Program-made: the position numbers and the translations under genes | The notes under the pieces: model-generated | Told to the model about the DNA's origin: nothing | The model's database searches: none | The model's input: the letters and a program-made list of their open reading frames with translations, nothing else | Assembly (NCBI GenBank): GCA_002179805.1 | Contig: NAVB01002637.1 | Location: forward strand, 1-13,880 | Length of the DNA stretch: 13,880 bases | From: Acanthamoeba lenticulata | Lineage: Eukaryota; Discosea; Longamoebia; Acanthamoebidae | Direction of reading: 5' to 3' | Part shown: piece by piece, positions 6,399 to 13,880 of the stretch | Numbering within the stretch: the first letter of the stretch is position 1 | How the letters are laid out: the number at the start of each line of letters is the position of its first letter

Positions 6399-8835
6399 TC
6401 AGCGGATGTGGAAGCTGGCCAACGAGGACGAGCCAAAGTCGCCCAGAGAGGCAGACGCTGCATCGACGAAGAAGTGCACGTGAGCGACGCTGTCGGCAAA
6501 GAGCAACAACAAGACGAGCCAACACAATACGTACTGCGGGTGGGCGGGAAGACGTTCCAGAAGCGGAGGGTCTCGTCGCCAGCGCCCGTCACGATCGTCT
6601 GCCCGTCGGGCGACAGCGACAAGTACAGCACGCGTGTCGCGTGACCCTGCGTGCCCGTCCACCACCCATTAGCGACTTGCGGGTGCAGGTCTTGGCAGGC
6701 GCTTCTTCTTCTTCTTCACGTACGGTGAGGGTGGCGATCTGGGTCATGGTGGGGTAGCTCCACACGGCCACCTGGTTCTGGGAGTACCCGTGCGTCGACA
6801 CCTGGTTCGTGGCACGAACATAAAATGAATAAATAAATAAATTGAATTTACAAACAATTCAAGTGTTTGGATGAGGCACGCGTACGAGCTCGTTGACAGA
6901 GACCGACCAGACGAGGTTGCACACCTGCGAGCCCGTGTCGACGGCCTGCACCGGGAGGTTGGCCAGCACGTTCCAGAACCGGATATGTCGGTCGGCCGTC
7001 CCTCCGCCCGACGCCAGCAGCCCGCGCTGCACACCATTCAGCATGATGGATGGTCAGGTCAGCGTCGTTCCCTCAAGATCCCGGTCAGCCACCTCGAGAG
7101 GGAGACGAGGCGTCGTACCTGGTGGGGCGACCAGGCGATGGCCTTGACGGCGGCCGTATGGTCGGTGTACTTGTGCAGGGGCCGGGTCGAGGCCACGTCC
7201 CACACGAGCAGGCGGTTGTCGTTGCCGCCCGAGGCCAGGTGCTGGAGGTCGGGCGACCACTGCAGGCCGCACACCTCCTGGCGGTGACCGACCAGCTTGT
7301 TGACCAGCGGCGCGCGCTCCCGCACGTCCCGGTTGATGATGACCCGATCGCGGCTGCCCGACGTGACGACGTGCTCGCGCCAGGAGAGGGCGCCCACGCG
7401 CGAGACGTGCCCGCCAAATTCCCGGATTTTGGCGCGCTTGGTGATGTCCCAGTACTGCACCACGCCCTTATGCGTGCCCACGGCCAAATGCGTGCCCTGC
7501 GCGGCGCATGACGTGGCATGACCTGTCATGATGTGACCACGACAGCGAGGCAAGGCGCGAAGAGCGAGTACCCGCGCGTTCCAGTTGACCGAGGTGATGG
7601 GGTCGGACGGAGGCAGCTCGCACAGGTTGGTGACCTGACCCGTGCTCGCGTTCCACAGGTAAACGCAACTGCCCAGCCCTGCGCCACGCTGACGATGATC
7701 AGCTCCCATGTCGACAAGAATACAAACACTAGAGAGCGACGACGGCCGACGCACCGACGGCGAGGACGTTCTGCGAGGACCAATGGACGAGGTTGAGATA
7801 AAAGTCGTCGCGGATCGACGGCACCTCGAGCACGCGTATGGGCGACTGTGTGATTTGGGGAGAGGCAGATATTAGAGGTCGAGAGAAACAATGTGAAGAC
7901 CGCACGTGGGGGCGCCGTACGGAGGCGATCTTGCGCGGCATCTTGGGTGGCGTCCGCAAAAGCTCCTGCGAGCGCTTGGAGATGGGCGACGCCGAGATGG
8001 CGGGTGCCGTGCTCTCGGTTGGCGCGTCGCCTGCCACGATCCCGCAACCCCATCGTTGTGTGTTAACACAGGGCACGTCGAAGGGCTCAAGGATGACATC
8101 ATCATCGTAAACATCAAGGGGGGGGGCGTGTACCGCCGGCGGGACTGTAGTGGAAGAGGCGGCGACGGCTCTTGGTGGGCTTGGTCTCGCCCAGGAGCTC
8201 GCTGCGTAGGACGAGCTCGTATGGTGACACGGGCTCTGCGTTGGCACACATGCGCGTGTCAGTGTGATCCCCTGCGTGCGCTTTCATGGAGAGGAGGAGA
8301 AGCTGTGGGTGGGGATGCACGAACCTCCCTTGGGCGGGGATGACGACAAGGACGATGATGATGATGAAGAGGAGGGAGAGGAGCGGGTGGGAGAGGAGGG
8401 AGCAGAGCCGGTGCTGCCCGGGGAGGAGGCCAGGAGGAGAGCAGCGTGTTTGTCAAAGTCGTCCGCCAAATTGCGCTGCAGACGGCTTGGCATGAACCTA
8501 TTTTGTTGTTTATTTTATTTATCATTATTTTGCTGCTTTGAGGCACCACCTCTCCCCAGCGACCATCATCTGAAAGAGATTGGGTAGTACCGATCGCCAC
8601 ATCGCGTCTTCTTCTTGGGTGGGCTGCTGCGCACGGGAGACGTGGAGCCAGGAGAGGCTTGTGGGCTGAGTTGGGAGGACGCCTTAAGGCTTGGCCGCTC
8701 GGGCGAGCCACCTCCCCTTGTGAAGGAGTGGCTAGGTGGTGCAACGAGCCGCTTGGCACCGTGTGTGGTCTCACTGCCGTGAAGGTACGCGGCATTGCTG
8801 GGTTCCATGTTCTCACGCCGAACCACGCCCTCCAT
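6399..8835 (-). CDS. FZR1: Cdh1/FZR1/CCS52-type activator of the anaphase-promoting complex
   Basis: This WD40 co-activator recruits destruction-box substrates to APC/C from late mitosis through G1. Exons (minus): 8835-8591, 8497-8325, 8235-8134, 8030-7921, 7845-7755, 7678-7572, 7496-7119, 7026-6886, 6801-6724, 6646-6535, 6457-6399 (TGA); 531 residues. The C-box is DRFMPSR (81-87), split by intron 1. The Cdh1-specific [12 protein letters not shown] is at about 145-156. Then RKIAS and [19 protein letters not shown] lead into seven WD40 blades (about 225-513), including [43 protein letters not shown] and [13 protein letters not shown]. The C-terminus is the APC-binding Ile-Arg tail (FHIR). DDFYLNLV and LGSCVYLW favour Cdh1 over Cdc20. 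Many SP/TP sites flank the C-box, fitting CDK control. The start has an in-frame TGA 21 nt upstream; Met10 is an alternative. Confidence 0.94.
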
Positions 8836-9472
8836 CTCCGTAAAAGGGTTGATTCAACAAACTGTAGCTGTGGCAAAGTTGGTTTGATGGTTCTGGCCAG
8901 GACCCACTTCCCCAAGTTTCACAATCAACTGAAATTAGGAGAGAAATCAGGAGAAGTTGTTGCTCCAAATTTTTGGCTACAAACTAGCCGTTAGTCTACA
9001 ATAAAACACTTGAGGTGGTGGGCAACTTCCTGGATTTGTGGCGCGTAGCCGGATCGCGTGTTGCGGCGCACCCTGGGAGAAAGAGAAAAGACTCGCAAGA
9101 AGCTAAGCCACCTTTTGTTCTTGGTTGGCGACAACCAAACGGTCATACTCCCGTTAGGAATGTTTTGGGTTTCGGACCTGTCGAAGCCCAAGTTGAAACG
9201 AAACAGTTTTGCCATGCCCAAAACTTGGCTTTAGTTGGCGTCCGGATTTATCCGCACAATTAACCAACACATATATCTTTTCTTTTCGATTTGCTGGGCG
9301 GTGAACTCTGGCTTTTCTTCTTCTTACATCTCCGCATTGCTTGGGGCTTGGTGGCTACTTGAGGCAAATGATGTTCCTTCCGATTGCCTAGCCAGCCCAT
9401 TTTCGACAGATTAAGTTTTAAATTCTCTTGTGACTTCGTTACTCGTCTTGCCACCTCAAATCGCAAACCGAG
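8836..9472. promoter_or_regulatory. divergent promoter region FZR1 / R3H-SUZ gene
   Basis: 637 bp between two divergent starts, with no exon I can support. It is less GC-rich than its surroundings. It contains a hairpin-forming TTGGTTG-GCGA-CAACCAA (9121-9138), two TTGGCG hexamers (9125-9130, 9235-9240), a CCCAAAACTTGG-type partial palindrome near 9217-9228, a TATATC site near 9272, and a pyrimidine-rich stretch at 9276-9330. In-frame TGA at 9431 supports the plus-strand start at 9473. Confidence 0.5.
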
Positions 9473-10701
9473 ATGGATCGTCAGGGGAGCGGGAGCAACC
9501 TAACACCATTCACAATCGCAAAGAACCCCAATTCCACGAAGCCGCCATCTCCATCGCCCTCTGCAGTCCCGACCTCCTTTGGCCAGCCTGATGGTGGGCT
9601 GCTTCCGACACCGTCGTTGCCCACTGTGGTCTCACTCCCGCTACCGACACCATCTGCTGCGCCGGCAGCACCAGCTCTTGCTGAGGAGCAACAGCCAATG
9701 ATCGATCCTTTTCTGCTGCAAGCGCTGACCCAGCCTAAGGACAGGCTCACCGTGCTCAAGTTGGACCATGAGCTCGAAAAGTTCCTCAACTCGCGTCGGT
9801 GCGTGCACCACTCTCCCGCCAGCGGCGCTCAGCAGCTGCCAATTCTGAAGTCATCATTTTTCTCTCAATTTTGATTCACAGGGTGCGCCTTGATCTCCCG
9901 CCGATGTCGTCCTACCAGCGGCTTATCGTGCACCGAGTAGCCAATCATTTCCGATTGCACCACGTTGTGGTCGATCCAGACGGTCAAGGCCAAAAGCGAG
10001 CCATCGTCCTCTTCAAAACGCCCGAGAGTCGAGTGTACGCTACACCTCCCCTCTTGTTGTGGTCTCGTACTCGCACCAATGTTCATTCTTCTTTGAGAGC
10101 AGGCCCGTCATTCGGCTTCTGGACCTGCTCGAGGAGGAGCAAGAGCCGCCGCCTCAACAGGTCAAGATGATCATGCGGCGGCAGACCCGGTCACCCAGCC
10201 CCGAAAGCGGCGCCAAGACCGACGAGCGCGGTGGCAGCGGTAGCGGTCCGCAGGACTCGTCGTCGTTGTCGACGTCATCCTCATCGTCGACGCCGCGCCA
10301 GCTGCTCAAGCGCGAGCCCGTCACCATCGAAGAGCGCGAAGAGGCCTACCTGAGGGCTCGGTACCCTTGCCCTTCCCCCCATTTCTCTCAGAAGCCCCTG
10401 TTGGCGCTCATCTGCCAATCCACCGCAGGGCGCGCATTTTCAACGAGGACTCCACCGGCAAGCCAGCCGAGGACAGCGGCCCCAAGGGCCTGTCGGCCTC
10501 GACCGACAGCAGCAGCAGCAGTGGTGCCGCCGCGCCGGCTGCGCTGATCAAGCGGCCCTCGTCGGCCGGCGCCAACCCTGCCGGCGGGGAGACGGCGACG
10601 TCCCTTGCGCATGACTTTCTCTGGGAGGAGCGCGAGGCCGCGCGCAAGCGCGAAAAGGCCGAGCGCGAGCTCGAGCGGTGGCGCCAGCAGCAGCGCGCCT
10701 C

Positions 10702-10732
<31 letters not shown>

Positions 10733-13280
10733 GCCACCAGCGGGGTGGCGGTGGTGTCGCCTCACCCCTCGGCGGCCGTGCCGTCGGCCGTCGCGCATCA
10801 ACTCTCGTGGGCTGCCCAGGACGCTGCCGCCTCCCAGGACCCACTCGCGGCCACCGGTGAGGCGGCCGTCGACCAGACCGGCGGCGCTGACGCGCCCAGC
10901 AGCTCCGGCGGTGGCGGCGCGGCTATGGGCCACGCCACTTTCCCGGGAGCGTCTGACGGCCGCGGCGGCCGTCGGCCAGGCGGCGGCGGTGGCGCCGGCG
11001 GCAAGAAGGCCGTACGCAACCGGTCGCCCTCGCCCGTCAAGTCTGGCGGCAGCGGTGGCTACGCCGCAGTCGAGGGCCTCGCCCCGCCCATGCAGGTGAG
11101 TCCCTGCCCCGTGTGTGTGTGTGTGTGCGTGTGTGCGTCGTGTGCGTGTTGCGGCCTACAAGCTGACTCTGCGTGCGCGCGCGGGTCCAGTACGCTGGCG
11201 TGTTCGTGCCGGCCGGCCGAGGAAGGGGCGGCCTCATTGACCACAGCCTCGGCCAACCGCCTTTTGCGCCCGGTACGCTTCATCATCGTCACCACCGTGA
11301 TGACGATGAATGACCATGATCATGACGCTCACGTGGGGTCGGATGGGGTGTCCACGCAGGCTTCTTGGCTCGCCACAACTCTAGCGGAACGCCCGGGCCG
11401 TACGTGCTGGCTGATCCGAGCGCGTTCCCGCCCCTGAGCTCGTCTTCCTCCTCTTCTTCCTCGTCCTACACCAGCGGCCCCGCGGGCGGGCCCTTCTTCC
11501 CGTCGCCCGGCCCCTGGGCCCACGGGCCGAACCACCCCTCGTCCGCGGCCCTCCACCACCTCTACTATCAGCAGCAGCAGCAGCAGCAACAGGCCTATCA
11601 TCATCATCATCACCAGCAGCAGCAACAGGCCGGCGACCAGCAGCCGCCCCTGGTCGCCGACTACCCGGTCCACATCCCGCTGGCCGCGCCTTATCACCAC
11701 TTCCAGCAGCAGCAGCAGCAACAACAGCACCAGCCTTATCTGCAGCAGCAGCAGCAGCAGCAGCAGCAGCCGACGTCGGGTGGCGGCAGTGGCTCTGGGG
11801 CGGCGCCGCACTTGCCGCTGGCCGTGCCGCCGTTGGGGATGCTGCCGACGCCGCCTCCGCCGGCGGTGCTCAAGCCCGGCGTAGGTGGCCTCTACCACCA
11901 CCCGTCACCAACGTTCTACGCGCGGGGCGAATACGAGCGCCCGCCGCCCAAGTCGACCGAGCTGTTTGACCCAAAGGCGCCCTCGTCCTCCTCCTCCTCC
12001 TCTTCCTCCCCTTCATCTTCCTCCTCAACTTCGTCGTCGTCAACATCCTCGTCATCTTCATCGCCGTTGTCGCCGTCGACGGCGGCCTATCACTCAGCCG
12101 CGTTTGGCGTGCCAACGGCCTCTGGACCACAGTTTGGTGGCGGCAGCGGCGTCGCGACGTCGTCGTCGCGATCCTACTCGGCCTCACGCGGCGCCGTCGG
12201 GGCAGCGCCGCTGGCCGGCCTGCCGGCCGCCCACGCGGCCTACGCGGCGGCCCAGCAGAGATACGGCGCGGGACACCTCCCGCTTCACCACCAGCAGCCG
12301 CAGCCGCAGCACCAGACGGGCCCGATGTCGGCGTACGGCAACGACGACGGGCAGCTGGCGGCCGCCATGAGCTCGATGCGCCTGCTCGGGACCGCCCCGC
12401 AGCAGCAGCAGCAGCAGCAGGGCCAGCAGGGACAGCAGCCGCCGCTGTGGGGCGACCACAACTCGTTTATTTATTTGCCCGCCCCGCCGCCGCCACAGCA
12501 GCAGCAGCCGCAGCAGTACGCGTTGCATCACCAGCAGCAGCAGCAGTACCACCAGCAGTACCACCAGCACCAGCAGCGCGGCGGCTACGGTGCGGGCCCG
12601 GCCTCGGTGGCCGGGCGGGGAGGGCGCGGCATGGCTCCGGCCGCCGCCGGCAACAGCGCGGGCGGATCGCTGGGCGAGCATTCACCACAACAACAACAGC
12701 AACAACCCGCCAAGTCTGACGACGGCCCGGCGTCCACGTCAGCGTCATCTTCATCCGCGCCAGAGGGCCAAGGCGAGGCCCAGGCCGCGGAGAGCAACGG
12801 CGGCGCGCCACCATCGGGCCAACAGCAGCAGCAACAGCCGCAGCAGGGGCGGGTGGTGTCGTTCTCGCACATTCTCGAGGTGGTCGATTTGGCCGGAGAG
12901 GGCACCAGCGGCGATGCTCCCGAGCAAATGGCCGCCGTCGTGGACGCCCTCAAGAAGGCCGGCGCCGCCAACGTCAAGTTCCTGAGCGCGACGTCGATCA
13001 TCGCCATTTTCAAGAACGCTGCCGCCGCCAAACGAGGTCTGTCCCTTTTTCCTCAGGGTCATTATCATCGTCATCTTGGCTGACACTTGTCTTCTTCTTG
13101 CCAGCTCTGGAGACGACAACGGACGCGCCGTTTAAGCTGCGCCCGTGGGCTGCTCCACTCTTTCCCGGTGGGCCGCCGGGGGCTCCGGGGACGGTGGCCA
13201 CGGCCTCTCCTCTGCAGAGCCCACACAGCGCCTCCTCTGCGGCATCCTCGTCTGCCTCCCCAGCGCCGCAACATGAATAA
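9473..13280 (+). CDS. R3H-SUZ domain protein with Gln/Ser-rich regions and C-terminal conserved module
   Basis: Seven exons: 9473-9798, 9882-10034, 10103-10360, 10429-11095, 11191-11272, 11360-13036, 13105-13280 (TAA); 1112 residues. The R3H domain (about 95-175) has the defining Arg122-x3-His126 (RLIVH) and LFKTPESR; R3H binds single-stranded nucleic acid. The SUZ motif ends TIEEREEAYLRARARIF (about 234-250), split by intron 3; SUZ is an RNA-binding element often beside R3H. A charged helix follows (about 305-335). Residues about 335-990 are low complexity: Gln runs of up to 10, Ser, His, Pro and Gly, prion-like in look. From about 994 a conserved block HILEVVDL ... SIIAIFKNAAAAKRA ... FKLRPWA resembles the C-terminal RRM-like part of R3HCC1-type proteins. 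Likely a cytoplasmic mRNA-binding regulator (R3HDM/Encore-like), by inference. The stop codon lies inside an AATAAA. Confidence 0.88.
10703..10732 (+). repeat. CAG repeat encoding ten glutamines
   Basis: Nine consecutive CAG codons and one CAA, at the end of the charged helix in the R3H-SUZ protein. Pure CAG runs of this kind are liable to length change. Confidence 0.9.
11099..11155 (+). repeat. GT-rich dinucleotide tract in R3H-SUZ intron 4
   Basis: A run of GT and GC dinucleotides just after the gtgagt donor of the intron 11096-11190, continuing imperfectly to about 11148. Alternating purine-pyrimidine, similar to the MOB1 intron tract. Confidence 0.75.
11437..12846 (+). repeat. multiple polyglutamine, polyserine and polyhistidine coding tracts
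   Basis: Within exon 6: Ser10 (11437-11466), Gln8 (11569-11592), His5-Gln5 (about 11599-11628), Gln8 (11704-11727), Gln9 (11743-11769), a Ser-rich block from 11983 to about 12062, Gln7 near 12400, and shorter Gln runs near 12496, 12530, 12688 and 12821. Gln tracts are mostly CAG with scattered CAA. Ser tracts mix TCC, TCG, TCT and TCA. Confidence 0.9.
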
Positions 13281-13281
13281 A
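13276..13281 (+). terminator. poly(A) signal overlapping the R3H-SUZ stop codon
   Basis: AATAAA at 13276-13281 contains the TAA stop (13278-13280). The 3' UTR should therefore be only some 15-30 nt. Confidence 0.65.
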
Positions 13282-13390
13282 AAAAGCGGTCTATCGCTTT
13301 TCGTTTTCGTTTTCGTTCTTTTTTGTCGGCGATCTCCGATTTCGTTCTTGTTGCGGGCGCAGGAGGACAGCTTCGCTCTCTTCTTGAGAA
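13281..13390 (+). promoter_or_regulatory. 110-bp head-to-tail gap before the carboxylesterase gene
   Basis: The gap holds three copies of TTTTCG in a row (about 13298-13315), followed by a T-rich run and GTCGGCGATCTCCG. It must contain the end of the upstream transcript and the promoter and leader of the downstream gene. No TATA box is evident. The pyrimidine-rich run may be part of an initiator-type promoter; this is a guess. Confidence 0.4.
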
Positions 13391-13880
13391 ATGGCGTCAC
13401 AGAGGGCCACTATGCTTGGGGCGAGTCTCGTGCTCGTGTTTCAGCTCTTCGTCTTCTCCACGGCCCTGCCCGCCCTCCAAAACGGTTTGTCGTTCCCCCC
13501 CCTCTCCCTCTTTCTCCAGTGTCTTTCTTTAGTGTCATTTAAGTCCTCGTGTCCCACGCCCCTCAACTCGGTACACGGCTCGTAATAAGCAGGAGACGAG
13601 GTACTGGTCAAGACGCCGCTTGGCGTGGCGCGCGGGCAAGCTGGCCACGGCCTCTACTCCTTTCGCGGCATCCCCTACGCCGTACCGACCCCTCTGCCTT
13701 GACACAAGGCTCCCTCATCCCCTTCTGGGGGCTCTCCTCTGGGTCATCGTCCTCACAGGCGCCTGGTCGCCTCCGTCCCAACCCCGCAGGAACCGCCGGT
13801 CGGGGAGCTCCGCTGGCGGCCGCCCGTGCCCAAGAAGTCGTGGGGCCCGAGCGTCCTCGACGCCACCGAGTTTGGGTGCG
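13391..13880 (+). CDS. secreted type-B carboxylesterase (N-terminal part, cut by window edge)
   Basis: Exons 13391-13484, 13593-13681 and 13790 to the edge. Residues 1-26 or so form a signal peptide (hydrophobic LGASLVLVFQLFVFSTA). The mature start reads VLVKTPLGVARG, then YSFRGIPYAEPPVGELRW, and ends at DATEFGC. This is the standard opening of the carboxylesterase/cholinesterase fold, including the conserved GIPYA-x-PPVG-x-x-R and the first disulphide cysteine (the FGC Cys). The catalytic Ser-Glu-His lie beyond the window, so whether the enzyme is active cannot be judged. An in-frame TGA sits 6 nt upstream of the ATG. The acceptor at 13789 was preferred over one at 13758 because only the former gives YAEPPVG in frame. 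Probable role: secreted or lysosomal ester hydrolysis. Confidence 0.9.

Noticed and set aside
8259..8915. 218-codon minus-strand frame across the FZR1 5' region
   Set aside because: A different frame from the exons carrying the C-box and the [12 protein letters not shown] motif; no recognisable features.
8836..9472. Possible coding exons or an RNA gene in the divergent region
   Set aside because: The short open frames lack family similarity, good starts or splice context, and I saw no cloverleaf or other RNA gene pattern.
13759..13789. Earlier acceptor (CAG at 13756-13758) for carboxylesterase exon 3
   Set aside because: Adds 31 nt and shifts the frame away from EPPVGELRW.

Overview
The window is a gene-dense, intron-rich, GC-rich piece of nuclear DNA from a protist, most probably Acanthamoeba or a close amoebozoan. 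The case rests on a three-domain CBM49 lectin of the amoebal cyst-wall type, on small spliceosomal introns (about 60-165 nt), on intergenic gaps of only about 75-640 bp, and on eukaryote-only regulators such as MOB1 and Cdh1/FZR1. There is no bacterial operon, phage, CRISPR array or insertion sequence. I recognised no tRNA, rRNA or transposon.

Layout from left to right. (1) 148-1060 (+): 3' four exons of a MOB1 kinase activator, with the first about 31 codons outside the window. (2) 1464-2729 (-): single-exon secreted lectin with three CBM49 domains (Luke-type cyst wall lectin). (3) 3119-4169 (+): three-exon class I SAM methyltransferase. (4) 4247-6303 (-): eight-exon NSUN6-like RNA cytosine-C5 methyltransferase with a PUA domain. 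(5) 6399-8835 (-): eleven-exon Cdh1/FZR1/CCS52 activator of the anaphase-promoting complex. (6) 9473-13280 (+): seven-exon, 1112-residue R3H-SUZ protein with long Gln- and Ser-rich low-complexity regions and a C-terminal conserved module. (7) 13391 to the right edge (+): N-terminus of a secreted type-B carboxylesterase.

I rebuilt the exon structures by hand. Each junction was chosen because it has GT and AG ends, keeps the reading frame, and restores family-conserved sequence. All exon lengths sum to whole codons. Of the 30 introns, 25 carry C at donor position +4 (16 start GTAC), unlike the usual GTRAGT.

The genes do not form one pathway. MOB1 (Hippo/mitotic-exit kinase activation) and Cdh1 (late-mitosis and G1 APC/C) both act in cell-cycle exit, and the lectin belongs to cyst-wall building, so a link to the growth-to-encystment switch can be imagined but is not shown by the sequence. 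The most notable items are the R3H-SUZ-polyQ protein architecture, the unusual donor consensus, a 28-nt exon in the NSUN6 gene, and very tight gene packing: a stop codon inside its own poly(A) signal, and one gene's poly(A) signal about 23 bp upstream of the next gene's start codon.
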